In this document: in pieces, positions 51,667-60,883 of the stretch
Layout of the letters: the number at the start of each line of letters is the position of its first letter
Numbering within the stretch: position 1 is the first letter of the stretch
Origin: JACMLD01 sp044227095
GTDB taxonomy: Bacteria; Bacteroidota; Bacteroidia; Chitinophagales; Chitinophagaceae
Length of the DNA: 64,000 bases
Direction of reading: 5' to 3'
Assembly: GCA_044227095.1 (NCBI GenBank)
Contig: JBGAFV010000001.1
Coordinates: 806,001 to 870,000, forward strand
The notes under the pieces: model-generated
What the model saw: the letters and a program-made list of their open reading frames with translations, nothing else
Told to the model about the DNA's origin: nothing
Database searches by the model: none
Made by a program: the position numbers and the translations under genes

Positions 51667-52995
51667 ATGTTATTATTCTATACGCATACCATAACGCCAA
51701 GACTGCAATACATTGTTGATTTTATCGGCAAAGAATTATCTGACGAACCTTTTAGAATTACAATCGATGCGTCTGTATTTACCTCATTCAATGGCCCGCG
51801 TTTCAATTATTCTGACAATGATTTCTCTGAACAGGAGTTTTACATAAAACCAGTTCCATTATTGTTTGAGACAGACATTAAACCACAAACAATAGAATGT
51901 TTTGAATCTGATTATCATAAAGCATTTTTTCAAACAAGGGGCGATATGCCGTTTGATGTACTTGCTGCATCTTTTTACTTAATATCGAGGTATGAAGAAT
52001 ACCTTCCGCATGAAAAAGATGAATATGGCAGGTATGCACATACCAACTCACTTGCTTTTAAAGAACATTTTTTACAGCTTCCGCTGGTAAATATCTGGCT
52101 TGATGAACTTAAGAAAATACTAAAGAAAAAATTTCCTGCTATAACCTTCAGGCGAAAGCTTTTTAAATTTATACCTACTTACGACATTGATATTGCATGG
52201 TCTTACCTCAATAAAGGTTTTCTGCGCAATTTGGCCGGCTTTGCCAAATCAATAAAAGAAGGAAAATGGCAACAGGTAAAAGAAAGGTGGAATGTACTTG
52301 CCAAAAAGCAAAAAGATCCATATGATTCTTATGAATGGCTTGATGCATTGCACCTGTATTGCAAAATAAAACCTGTTTACTTTTTTTTAGTTGCCCAAAA
52401 ATGGCAGGGATACGACAGGAATATTCCTACATCATCCAAAGCATTGCAGAATTTAATCGCATATTTTTCTGTTGTATACAAAACAGGCCTTCATCCATCG
52501 TGGCAAAGCAGTGTTGCCGATAACAATAAAACAATACTGGAAGAAAAAGAATGGCTTGAAGTAATTATTGATAAACCTGTTGAATATAGCCGTCAGCATT
52601 ATATAAAATTTACACTGCCAAAAACGTTCAGACGATATATAGAATGTGGTTTGCTAAAAGATTATTCTATGGGTTATGGAAGCATTAATGGCTTTCGTGC
52701 ATCTGTAGCATCTTCTTTTTATTGGTTCGATCTTGAAAAAAATGAGCCTACACAATTGCAGCTTTTTCCTTTTTGCTTTATGGATGCCAATTCTTTTTAC
52801 GAACAAAAACTTACACCGCAACAGGCTTACGAAGAATTGATTCATTATTACAATACCATTAAAAAATTCAATGGATTGTTTGTTATTATCTGGCACAATC
52901 AATTTTTAGGAAGCGATAAAACTTTTGCCGGATGGAAAGAAGCCTACGAAGTTTTTATGAAAGAGAATATTTATTGGGATGCTTATAACTTCTAA
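51667..52995 (+). CDS. Polysaccharide deacetylase-like protein (DUF7033-type N-terminus)
   Basis: About 442 residues. The start at ATG 51667 (MLLFYTHTITPRLQYIVDFI) matches the usual start of this family; ATG 51643 would add eight residues. An N-terminal domain (about 1-130) precedes a NodB-like region that begins FIPTYDIDIAWSYL, with the paired Asp of the metal site. Later blocks are GLHPSWQSS (His for metal binding) and the FVIIWHNQFLG block near the C-terminus. This architecture occurs in Bacteroidota polysaccharide-modifying proteins. It likely deacetylates a sugar in the envelope or capsule; the substrate is not known. Confidence 0.82.
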   Translation: MLLFYTHTITPRLQYIVDFIGKELSDEPFRITIDASVFTSFNGPRFNYSDNDFSEQEFYIKPVPLLFETDIKPQTIECFESDYHKAFFQTRGDMPFDVLAASFYLISRYEEYLPHEKDEYGRYAHTNSLAFKEHFLQLPLVNIWLDELKKILKKKFPAITFRRKLFKFIPTYDIDIAWSYLNKGFLRNLAGFAKSIKEGKWQQVKERWNVLAKKQKDPYDSYEWLDALHLYCKIKPVYFFLVAQKWQGYDRNIPTSSKALQNLIAYFSVVYKTGLHPSWQSSVADNNKTILEEKEWLEVIIDKPVEYSRQHYIKFTLPKTFRRYIECGLLKDYSMGYGSINGFRASVASSFYWFDLEKNEPTQLQLFPFCFMDANSFYEQKLTPQQAYEELIHYYNTIKKFNGLFVIIWHNQFLGSDKTFAGWKEAYEVFMKENIYWDAYNF

Positions 52996-53004
52996 ACTTT
53001 AAAT

Positions 53005-53032
53005 CCCTGCCCATGAATAGGCAGGGTTGTTA
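53005..53032 (+). terminator. Possible terminator after the deacetylase-like gene
   Basis: CCCTGCC (53005-53011) pairs with GGCAGGG (53020-53026); the T tract that follows (TTGTTACC) is weak. The rest of the gap to 53211 holds AGTATTCAG/AGTATTTAG-type repeat fragments. Confidence 0.5.
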
Positions 53033-53211
53033 CCTATACCCCCTAAACACAAAAAAGATAGTATGCAGATGTTAGTATATAGACTCGCAGTATCTGCTTC
53101 TAAAAATGTGGCGTTTAGATATTAGTATTCAGATATGTGGTAAAGAATCTATTTCAATTTGTAATGCATCAACTGGCTTTTTCTCAATACTAAATACTGG
53201 ATATTTTATAC

Positions 53212-54099
53212 TCACTTAGCCGGTACTGTATGTTTTTTTAGATTAAATACCCTCGATAAATTAAAACCAAACTGTATTTCGCCACTACCCCATTTGTTGG
53301 TGGTTTGAGTAATAAAGGCTCTTTCGTTCATGCCGCTGGTATTGGAAAAATGTAACTGAAAAACGTGGCCACCGGTTTCAATATCAATACCAATAGACAA
53401 TGGGTTTGTGCCTTGTGAATGCGGAAAACCATTTGTTACATAGAAATAATCAACCACTAAAGCCATGCGTTTGCTGAATTTATAACGTGCTCCTACACCC
53501 AGCGCAAAAATATCATTTTCATCTGCAATGGCTACTTCATTTCTATGCACAAGTGTAGGACTAAGTTGCATGCTAAAGTGCGATGAAAATTTTCTACCTA
53601 CAATTGCCTGGTAATAATAACCAGTACGTGAATTGAATGAAACTTTTTTAGACGTATCCAGGTTATTATACGTTTGAACAGACATGCCGATTACTGCTAC
53701 AATGGAAAATGGAAAAGAACCCGGCCCTTTTGATTGCTGCACCAACCTGTATTTTAAAAATCCATCGTATTCTTTTAATGTAGTAGTGCGGCCAATACCA
53801 ATTGTAAAATTCTTTGAAATGCCATAATCAAATCCAAGACGCATACTTGCCTGATCTAATCCAAAGAATTGACTGATGCCCTGGTTTATTGGACCAAACC
53901 TGTGCAGGATGCGAACATCCATTACGCCTGGTCCTAACATTTCTACAGAATGCCCGTTAATTACCCTTGTAGATTTAAAAGTTCCGCTTACATATTCTCT
54001 TCTTGCAGTTGAATCCTGCAAAGACTTCATAATATCATCTTGCGCACATACTTGCTGTAAAAAAAATACGGAGAGCAATAAAATAAATATGGCCTTCAT
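53212..54099 (-). CDS. DUF5777 family outer-membrane beta-barrel-like protein
   Basis: A 295-residue secreted protein (signal to VCAQ at about residue 19). The DUF5777 pattern is visible as FKSTRVINGHSVEMLGPGVMDVRILHRFGPINQG, LDQASMRLGFDYGISKNFTIGIGR and alternating beta strands to the end. It is probably an outer-membrane beta-barrel. It is downstream of a cytochrome c lipoprotein gene (38-base gap). The two often occur together in Bacteroidota and may serve an extracytoplasmic redox process. Function unproven. Confidence 0.85.
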   Translation of the reverse strand: MKAIFILLLSVFFLQQVCAQDDIMKSLQDSTARREYVSGTFKSTRVINGHSVEMLGPGVMDVRILHRFGPINQGISQFFGLDQASMRLGFDYGISKNFTIGIGRTTTLKEYDGFLKYRLVQQSKGPGSFPFSIVAVIGMSVQTYNNLDTSKKVSFNSRTGYYYQAIVGRKFSSHFSMQLSPTLVHRNEVAIADENDIFALGVGARYKFSKRMALVVDYFYVTNGFPHSQGTNPLSIGIDIETGGHVFQLHFSNTSGMNERAFITQTTNKWGSGEIQFGFNLSRVFNLKKHTVPAK

Positions 54100-54137
54100 C
54101 TTGAAATATATTTAGGTTGGGTAAAAGTTACTTCTGG

Positions 54138-54506
54138 TTAATGTGGGGTGCCTGTATCAATCCATTTTTTTATTGTAGCAATTGTGCAATCGCTCAGTTT
54201 GCCTCCATCATCTGGCATTGGCCTGTAGCCCGGTGCATGACTTATACACCCATACAGGTAACCGTTAGCAGCATAAAATTTAAGTCCATCATAATCGTCT
54301 AGCAATATGCCCGAGCTTGGCGAAGCCGTGCTATGGCAACCAGAACAATTTGCCGCAATAATTGGAGCAATATCTGTATTATAAGAAACGCTGGCAGGTA
54401 TAACACAAGGCGTTGCTATTACATCTTTTTTTGCGTAAGCGCATCCACCTGCTATAATAAAAAAAAGATAACATAAAAAAATAACCATCAATCTGGCTGC
54501 ACGCAT
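54138..54506 (-). CDS. Cytochrome c-like heme lipoprotein
   Basis: A 122-residue lipoprotein (lipobox IIAGGC, lipidated C22). The single heme-binding motif is C54-S-G-C57-H58, and M97 (YRPMPDDGG) is the probable sixth ligand; the C-terminal helix IATIKKWIDTGTPH is typical of small cytochromes c. It would carry electrons at the membrane surface facing the periplasm. Additional cysteines (C34, C87, C107) could pair. It is co-transcribed with the DUF5777 gene downstream. Confidence 0.88.
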   Translation of the reverse strand: MRAARLMVIFLCYLFFIIAGGCAYAKKDVIATPCVIPASVSYNTDIAPIIAANCSGCHSTASPSSGILLDDYDGLKFYAANGYLYGCISHAPGYRPMPDDGGKLSDCTIATIKKWIDTGTPH

Positions 54507-54848
54507 GGTATAGTTGTTTGTTGATAATGATTACAGCAATATTGCGCCGGCGCAATGCTTTTCTATTTTAATAATCATACGGCACTAAAAGGTTTTGGGT
54601 TGCCCGGCTTTCTTACACTACTGTAATTACCACCTGCTAAAACTGTAGAATATGCTGCAATATTGTCTGCAAAGACGAGATAATGTGAAAGTGTGGGAAT
54701 CTGAGAAATGTTCTAATGAGAGAATTTAATAAGTAAATGGCTGATAGCTGATTTTATGATGGCTGATTTATTCTATACTCAATTTCTTTATAAAGCAAAT
54801 GTCTTCTTCACTTTCACATTAGCACATTCACCACATTTACATATTATA
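54507..54848. repeat. 342-bp intergenic region with AATGTGAAAGTG inverted repeats
   Basis: AATGTGAAAGTG (54682-54693) and its exact complement CACTTTCACATT (54809-54820) bracket a GGCTGATAGCTGATTT stretch (near 54737). The same 12-mer recurs at 55528-55539. No gene was found; the peroxiredoxin gene is thus flanked on both sides by this repeat family. Confidence 0.6.
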
Positions 54849-55313
54849 TTAGAGTTCTTTCCATGCCTTAACTATTTCCTGTGCATGCTGTTTGTTTTTT
54901 GGGCGTTGAAAAATTTTTCTGATAATACCTTTTTCATCAACCAAAAAAGTAGTGCGATGAAGGCCCATATATTCGCGGCCATATAATTTTTTCATGCCCC
55001 AAACGCCGTATTTATCTATAACTGCATGAGAAGGATCTGCCAGCAATGTAAAAGGAAGGGAATATTTGGCTTCAAATTTTTTATGCTTTTTTTCTTCATC
55101 AGGGCTTATGCCAAGCACTTCAAATCCTTCTTTTCTTAGCAAAGCGTAATTGTCGCGAAGGTTGCAGGCTTGTATTGTGCATGTAGGCGTATCATCTTCA
55201 GGATAAAAAAACAACACAACTTTCCTGCCTTTAAAATCTGCCAAAGAAATTTTATTGCCGTTTTGATCGGCGGCTGTAAATGCTGGTGCTTTATCTCCTT
55301 CTTGTAAAATCAT
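54849..55313 (-). CDS. bcp: Thioredoxin-dependent thiol peroxidase (BCP/peroxiredoxin Q)
   Basis: A 154-residue peroxiredoxin. The active site is DTPTCTIQACNLRDN with peroxidatic C45 and resolving C50, as in E. coli-type BCP, though the usual Glu before the second Ala-Cys is Gln. FYPEDDTPTCT, HKKFEAKYSLPFTLLADPSH and RTTFLVDEKGIIRKIF are family blocks. It reduces hydroperoxides in the cytoplasm using thioredoxin. The frame is open to an ATG at 55367, but ATG 55313 (MILQEGDKAP) is the normal start, and the upstream extension is repeat sequence. Confidence 0.93.
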   Translation of the reverse strand: MILQEGDKAPAFTAADQNGNKISLADFKGRKVVLFFYPEDDTPTCTIQACNLRDNYALLRKEGFEVLGISPDEEKKHKKFEAKYSLPFTLLADPSHAVIDKYGVWGMKKLYGREYMGLHRTTFLVDEKGIIRKIFQRPKNKQHAQEIVKAWKEL

Positions 55314-55319
55314 AATACA

Positions 55320-55545
55320 AATGTGAAAATGTGATGAATTTGCAAATGTGGAAATTCTATAATTCAATTTTCATGACCAATACCAAATCGCTGAATATTT
55401 TACCACAGAGTTACAAGAGTTTCGTCACACAGGAAAATGAGTTGCTCTTTGTGTTCGCTGCTTCGCCGTGTTCGTTGCGTGAAACTTTATCTAACCACTT
55501 CTTCATTTGCACATTTTCACATCTCCACACTTTCACATTGCCCAT
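55320..55545. repeat. Composite intergenic repeats upstream of bcp
   Basis: CACATTTGCA-like strings (near 55322-55352) and CATTTGCACATTTTCACATC (55504-55523) are inverted relatives. Between them ACCACAGAGTTACAAGAGT and GCGTGAAACTTTATC (55477-55491) belong to another family; the latter recurs inverted at 61800-61814. Spurious short frames here are not genes. Confidence 0.6.
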
Positions 55546-57251
55546 CATCTTGTGAACGTAAATGTTTTTTCCGCAACATTTCCCGCTTCATCTTCAACAC
55601 TTATTTTTAAACTATGTTGGCCCGGGGCACATTTTTCATCGAAAATATAAATAAAACTTTTGCCTTTATCATTGGTAAAACGCAGCCATTTGCCATCCAG
55701 TTCTGCCCTGAAGTTTTTAAACTCATCAAGGTTATCCTTTATTATAAATACTATGCGTGATGCCTTGCTCATATTGGCACCATCTTTAAAACCAACAGGA
55801 ACAATTTCCGGAGGCGTTTCATCCAACACCAACTGAAAGCTGCCCATATCCCTAAACTTAGCTGCAGCCCAACCTTTTTGCCATTCTGGTTTTTGCACGT
55901 CCTGTTTGCTGCCAGCAAATCTTTGCATCACAATTCGGTTACGTTTTTCTGCATCCAGCGGAACCACTGGTTTTATTCTTACTGTTAAAGAATCGTATAA
56001 AGGAATATATGCTGCACCAATGGTATGCACACCAGATACAACAGTAGCAGGTGCTGCTGCAGTTCTTTTATATGCAATGTGTACAGAATCGTATAAGCTG
56101 CGCTCTCCAACAAAAAATTCGCAGTCTGTATTTTCTGTTCCATCAAGCATCTGCGGGTAATACATTTTACCAGGGTAATTGGCAATAGCAGCAGGGCTTC
56201 CTGAATACTTCACTTTGGTTGATAAAACTACTGTGTTATTATATGCGTCTTTAACGGCTATTTTAATAGTGTGTTCATTGCCATCGCTTATATCAATAGC
56301 GCCATCTCCATTTACTTTTTTGTAAATGCTATTGGTATAGCCAGGCAGCTCAAATAATTGTTGGAGGTACGGTCCGCCATTGGCCTTTGTTTTATAATCT
56401 ATATGTGCATTTAGGTTCCTGGTATTGCTATAACTTATCTTATCCATCTGAAAAGCCACAACCAGTTTTTCATTATCAGATATATCTGCTTCAAAAATTC
56501 CGTTGGGATTGGTTGAACCACTATGCGTATCAGAAGCAGAAATGGCAAAACTGATTTTTGGCGAGTTCACTATAACTACCGGCACAGTGGTGGTATAACC
56601 GCTGGCTATTTTTTTAATGGGGATTAGCCTGGGCGATTGTTCATACAAGCTCAGTCGCCTGTCGTATACAGCAAGCCTGCTAATGGTTGGTTTGGTATTA
56701 TCTGCAAGCGGAAACCCAAACAGCATGGGGTTACGGTTTACATCATCCTCTGTTTTTCTAATTTCAAAATGCACATGCGGCCCCTGGCTACCGCCGGTAT
56801 TGCCGCTATAGGCAATAAGGTCTCCTTTTTTTACCGGAAAAAGATTGGGCGGCAGATCAAGAAAAACCCTCCACGATTCCATTTTATATTGTTGCTGTTT
56901 CAGCCATGCATCCAGTTCAGGAATAAAAGCATTCAAATGTCCATATACAGTAGTAAAGCCATTGGGGTGATTGATATAAATAGCACGCCCAAAACCAGCT
57001 GGTTCAATTTTTATTTTGGCGATATAGCCATCCGCAGCAGCATGTACCAACAGGTTTTCACGATGATCGGTTTTCAAATCAAAACCCATGTGGTAATGAT
57101 TAGGCCGCAGTTCTCCAAAATTTCCTGCGAGGCTAATAGGTATATCTAACGGGCTTCTGAAGTATCCTTTGGGATAGCTTTCGGGTACAAATGCCTGGCC
57201 ATGACAAACCTCCATCACACCAATAAACAAAACAAGTAATAATAGCCGCAT
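55545..57251 (-). CDS. M23 family metallopeptidase
   Basis: A 568-residue secreted protein (signal to about residue 18, VCHGQA). The M23 zinc peptidase domain is at about 40-170: H-x3-D in YHMGFDLK, and the second metal and catalytic His motif GPHVHFEIR. GYIAKIKIEPAGFGRAIYINH and VYGHL are also family features. From about 200 on, beta-rich domains follow (Ig-like; ISFAISASDTHSGSTNPNG, FRAELDGKWLRFTNDKGKSF). It likely cuts peptidoglycan cross-links or a secreted peptide in the periplasm. The catalytic residues are all present. Confidence 0.92.
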   Translation of the reverse strand: MRLLLLVLFIGVMEVCHGQAFVPESYPKGYFRSPLDIPISLAGNFGELRPNHYHMGFDLKTDHRENLLVHAAADGYIAKIKIEPAGFGRAIYINHPNGFTTVYGHLNAFIPELDAWLKQQQYKMESWRVFLDLPPNLFPVKKGDLIAYSGNTGGSQGPHVHFEIRKTEDDVNRNPMLFGFPLADNTKPTISRLAVYDRRLSLYEQSPRLIPIKKIASGYTTTVPVVIVNSPKISFAISASDTHSGSTNPNGIFEADISDNEKLVVAFQMDKISYSNTRNLNAHIDYKTKANGGPYLQQLFELPGYTNSIYKKVNGDGAIDISDGNEHTIKIAVKDAYNNTVVLSTKVKYSGSPAAIANYPGKMYYPQMLDGTENTDCEFFVGERSLYDSVHIAYKRTAAAPATVVSGVHTIGAAYIPLYDSLTVRIKPVVPLDAEKRNRIVMQRFAGSKQDVQKPEWQKGWAAAKFRDMGSFQLVLDETPPEIVPVGFKDGANMSKASRIVFIIKDNLDEFKNFRAELDGKWLRFTNDKGKSFIYIFDEKCAPGQHSLKISVEDEAGNVAEKTFTFTR

Positions 57252-57400
57252 CTACAGTATTATGAGTTTAATAATTTTAAAATTCCGGCAAAGCTAAATG
57301 CTTACGCTCAATATATCCTCGCTCAATTAACCATCTTTAACAATGATTATTAAAAATACCCGGTTTATGGTATGGTTTTTTTTGAACTATGGTACAGCGT

Positions 57401-57428
57401 TTGACATATAAAGTGCGTCTTATATAAT
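57401..57428 (+). promoter_or_regulatory. E. coli-like consensus promoter (TTGACA-16-TATAAT)
   Basis: TTGACA (57401-57406) and TATAAT (57423-57428) are separated by 16 bases. This is a full match to the sigma-70 hexamers and unlike the TTTG/TAnnTTTG elements elsewhere in the window. A TTTG (57400-57403) also overlaps the -35 box. It lies 25 bases before the start of the small secreted protein. Confidence 0.6.
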
Positions 57429-57453
57429 AGAATTGCATTAAACGCTTATTACC

Positions 57454-57669
57454 ATGAAAAATTTTTACAGAAACCTTCTCCTCAGTGTTGTAATGATATT
57501 TGCCACAGTAGTAGGATGGGTAAAAGGACAGGAAGCAAAACAAAAATTGGTTTACAAATGGAAAACCAGTTACGATGAAAAGCGCCAGCTTGCAAGAAAG
57601 CGTATGGCACAGCGCAAAGGACAAGTGGTGCTTGATGATGTTGAATGGGCCGCTTTTCACAACAGCTAA
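57454..57669 (+). CDS. Small secreted protein of unknown function
   Basis: A 71-residue protein with a signal peptide (NLLLSVVMIFATVVGWVKGQ, cleavage about residue 26). The mature part of about 45 residues is basic and polar (KLVYKWKTSYDEKRQLARKRMAQRKGQ) and ends with an aromatic-acidic tail (DDVEWAAFHNS). I do not recognise a family. A consensus promoter upstream and an intrinsic terminator right after the stop bound it as a single-gene transcript, which supports it being real despite its size. Confidence 0.75.
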   Translation: MKNFYRNLLLSVVMIFATVVGWVKGQEAKQKLVYKWKTSYDEKRQLARKRMAQRKGQVVLDDVEWAAFHNS

Positions 57670-57690
57670 TATTAGTTAACCTGAGCAATA

Positions 57691-57721
57691 AAAAAGCCCG
57701 GACTTCTTGTCCGGGTTTTTT
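57691..57721 (+). terminator. Intrinsic terminator of the small secreted protein gene
   Basis: CCCGGAC (57697-57703) pairs with GTCCGGG (57709-57715), extended by A-T pairs, with a T run after it. Confidence 0.92.
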
Positions 57722-57907
57722 GTTGATATACCTGTAAAAAAATTATAGCAATTAAGGCTTTTTTAATTCCAAAGAAAAATCCAGATAGCACAAGTGCCTC
57801 ACCGCTGTTTCTAATTCACTATACAAACCATCGTTCGTAAAAAATGCACAGTGCCCCTGTGTAAAACTCCTTTAAAAAAATAACAGCAATATATTCTTTC
57901 ACTCCCT

Positions 57908-57915
57908 TACTTTTG
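57908..57915 (+). promoter_or_regulatory. -7 promoter element of carB
   Basis: TACTTTTG matches TAnnTTTG and would start the transcript near 57921, giving a leader of about 60 bases before ATG 57980. No -33 box was found. No leader peptide or riboswitch was recognised in the remaining part of the 310-base gap 57670-57979. Confidence 0.45.
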
Positions 57916-57979
57916 CGCAATTTGTTTGACCGGCCTCTCCCTTCCAACAGAGGCTGCTATACAAGCGAATTAACCTATT

Positions 57980-60805
57980 ATGCCAAAAGACACTTCCATA
58001 CGTTCAGTTCTTATTATCGGTTCGGGCCCAATTATTATCGGACAGGCCTGTGAGTTTGATTATTCGGGTACACAAGCTGCCCGCAGTTTGAGAGAAGAAG
58101 GAATTAAAGTAATACTGATTAACAGCAACCCGGCCACTATTATGACAGACCCCATGATGGCCGACAGGGTTTACCTTTTACCATTAACGGTAGAAAGTAT
58201 TGAACAAATACTGGAAGAAAATCAAATAGATGCGGTATTGCCTACAATGGGCGGACAAACAGCCCTTAATCTTGCCAAAGAAGCAGAAGATTTGGGCATT
58301 TGGCAGAAATACAATGTGCGTTTAATAGGCGTAGACATTAAAGCGATTGACAAAGCAGAAGACCGCGAAAAATTCCGCCAGTGGATGATAGAAATGAATG
58401 TGCCTGTGGCTACTGCTAAAACTGCCAATTCATTTTTAGAAGGAAAAGAATTTGCCCAGCAAATAGGTTTTCCATTGGTAATTCGTCCATCTTTTACTTT
58501 AGGTGGAACCGGTGGTGGTTTTGTACACGATAAAGACGATTTGGATGAAGCCCTTAACCGTGGCCTGCAGGCTTCCCCTATTCACGAAGTGCTGGTAGAA
58601 AAAGCAGTGCTTGGCTGGAAAGAATTTGAGTTGGAACTATTGAGAGATTCAAACGACAACGTTGTTATTATATGTACCGTTGAGAATTTTGATCCTATGG
58701 GCGTACACACGGGAGATTCTATAACCGTTGCGCCTGCAATGACCCTTAGCGATACTGCCTTTCAATTGATGCGCAACACTGCCATACGCATGATGCGTGA
58801 CCTGGGCAATTTTGCCGGAGGTTGCAATGTTCAGTTTGCATTAAATCCGGATACAGAAGAAATTATAGCGATTGAAATTAATCCTCGTGTAAGCCGTTCT
58901 TCTGCGCTGGCTTCTAAAGCAACTGGTTATCCAATTGCTAAAATTGCAGCCAAACTTGCTATTGGTTATTATTTGGATGAGTTGGAAAATCAGATCACCA
59001 AAAACACTTCTGCATATTTTGAACCGGCGTTGGATTATGTAATTGTAAAAATGCCCCGCTGGAATTTTGATAAATTCAAAGGTGCTAACGATACACTTGG
59101 CCTGCAAATGAAAAGTGTTGGTGAAGTAATGTCTATCGGCAGAAGCTTTACAGAAGCTGTTCAAAAAGCATGTCAGAGTTTAGAAAACAATGCCGTTGGC
59201 CTTGGCTATTATGGCAAAAGCCAGATGCATGCAGAGGAATTAATTGAATACCTGAAGACGCCAAAATGGGATCGCATCTTCCGAATAAAAGATGCGCTGA
59301 TGATGGGCATTTCTGTAAGCACTATCTCAAAAGCTACCAATGGTATTGATCGCTGGTTCCTTAACCAGATAAAACTGATTTGTGAAATTGAAAAAGAAAT
59401 AGCCAAATACAAACTGGAAACATTGCCGCTGGAACTGCTTGAAAAAAGCAAACGTCACGGTTTTAGTGATGAGCAGATTTCGAAAATAATGAACGACAGC
59501 AATGAAGAAGCAGTGTATGAAAAAAGAAAAGCCGCTGGCATTACCCGTGTATTTAAAATGGTAGATACCTGCAGCGCAGAGTTTGAAGCAAAAACACCAT
59601 ACTTCTATTCCACTTTTGAAAAAGGAAATTCAAACGAAAGCAAAGTAACCGATAAGAAAAAGATCATTGTACTTGGTTCTGGACCAAACCGAATTGGCCA
59701 GGGTATTGAATTTGATTACTGCTGTGTGCATGGTTTACTTGCTATAAAAGAATGCGGTTACGAAGCCATAATGGTAAACTGTAACCCGGAAACTGTGTCT
59801 ACCGATTTTGACATGGCCGATAAACTTTATTTTGAACCTGTCTATTGGGAAAACCTTTGGGAAATTATTGAACTTGAAAAACCAGAAGGTGTAATTGTGC
59901 AATTGGGTGGACAAACGGCATTGAAACTTGCAGAACGCCTGCACAAAAAAGGTATAAAAATAATCGGCACTTCTTACGATAGCATGGACATTGCCGAAGA
60001 CCGTGGCCGCTTTAGTGATATGCTGAAAGAACTTGATGTTCCATATCCTTCTTATGGCACTGCAGAAACAGTAGATGAAGCGGTAGAAGTTGCTAACCGT
60101 GTAGGCTACCCGGTTTTGGTGCGCCCAAGTTATGTTCTTGGCGGACAAAGAATGCGTATTGTTATTAATGATGATGAAGTAGAAAGCGCCGTAGTTAGTT
60201 TATTAAAACATTTGCCCGGCAATAAAATATTGGTAGATCATTTCTTAGACCGTTGCCAGGAAGCTGAAATTGATGGCATATTTGACGGTGAGAATTTTCA
60301 TGTAATGGGTGTAATGGAACATATAGAACCTGCAGGTATACATAGTGGCGATAGCAATGCTGTGCTGCCACAATTCAACCTTACACCGTTGGTAGTACAT
60401 ACCATGGAGGAATATGCAGAGAAAATTGCAAGGGCTTTAAACATCAAAGGCCTTATCAATATTCAGTTTGCTATTAAAGACAGTAAAGTTTTTGTGATAG
60501 AAGCTAACCCACGTGCATCTCGCACCACACCGTTTATTGCAAAAGCTTACCAGATACCATATCTTAATGTAGCTACCAAAGTAATGATTGGTGGCCACAA
60601 ACTAAAAGACTTTAAGTTTGAGAAGAAGCTAAAAGGCTTTGCTATTAAAGAACCGGTATTTAGCTTTAATAAATTCCCTGGTGTAAATAAAGAACTAGGA
60701 CCAGAAATGAAAAGCACCGGAGAAGCTATCCGTTTTATAAAAGACTTGCGAGACCCATACTTCAGGCAGTTGTATAAAGACAGAAGTATGTATTTGAGCA
60801 AGTAA
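57980..60805 (+). CDS. carB: Carbamoyl-phosphate synthase large subunit
   Basis: A 941-residue ATP-grasp enzyme. Two homologous halves are clear: IGSGPIIIGQACEFDYSGTQA at about residue 12 and LGSGPNRIGQGIEFDYCCVH at about 565. ATP-binding blocks follow each (IRPSFTLGGTGGG; VRPSYVLGGQRMRIV), with NPRVSRSSALASKATG and NPRASRTTPFIAKAY. It makes carbamoyl phosphate for arginine and pyrimidine synthesis with the small subunit CarA, which is not in the window. It stops about 130 residues short of E. coli CarB: the C-terminal MGS-like allosteric domain is missing, so the usual UMP and ornithine control would not apply. Confidence 0.96.
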   Translation: MPKDTSIRSVLIIGSGPIIIGQACEFDYSGTQAARSLREEGIKVILINSNPATIMTDPMMADRVYLLPLTVESIEQILEENQIDAVLPTMGGQTALNLAKEAEDLGIWQKYNVRLIGVDIKAIDKAEDREKFRQWMIEMNVPVATAKTANSFLEGKEFAQQIGFPLVIRPSFTLGGTGGGFVHDKDDLDEALNRGLQASPIHEVLVEKAVLGWKEFELELLRDSNDNVVIICTVENFDPMGVHTGDSITVAPAMTLSDTAFQLMRNTAIRMMRDLGNFAGGCNVQFALNPDTEEIIAIEINPRVSRSSALASKATGYPIAKIAAKLAIGYYLDELENQITKNTSAYFEPALDYVIVKMPRWNFDKFKGANDTLGLQMKSVGEVMSIGRSFTEAVQKACQSLENNAVGLGYYGKSQMHAEELIEYLKTPKWDRIFRIKDALMMGISVSTISKATNGIDRWFLNQIKLICEIEKEIAKYKLETLPLELLEKSKRHGFSDEQISKIMNDSNEEAVYEKRKAAGITRVFKMVDTCSAEFEAKTPYFYSTFEKGNSNESKVTDKKKIIVLGSGPNRIGQGIEFDYCCVHGLLAIKECGYEAIMVNCNPETVSTDFDMADKLYFEPVYWENLWEIIELEKPEGVIVQLGGQTALKLAERLHKKGIKIIGTSYDSMDIAEDRGRFSDMLKELDVPYPSYGTAETVDEAVEVANRVGYPVLVRPSYVLGGQRMRIVINDDEVESAVVSLLKHLPGNKILVDHFLDRCQEAEIDGIFDGENFHVMGVMEHIEPAGIHSGDSNAVLPQFNLTPLVVHTMEEYAEKIARALNIKGLINIQFAIKDSKVFVIEANPRASRTTPFIAKAYQIPYLNVATKVMIGGHKLKDFKFEKKLKGFAIKEPVFSFNKFPGVNKELGPEMKSTGEAIRFIKDLRDPYFRQLYKDRSMYLSK

Positions 60806-60835
60806 AACGAGGATTTGGGAGGATTAAAAAGATTG

Positions 60836-60867
60836 AAGGATAGCTTTTAATGGCTATCCTTTTTTTA
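60836..60867 (+). terminator. Intrinsic terminator of carB
   Basis: AAGGATAGC (60836-60844) pairs with GCTATCCTT (60853-60861), followed by T residues, 31 bases after the carB stop. Confidence 0.9.
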
Positions 60868-60883
60868 TTTCTGTTTATTTCTC

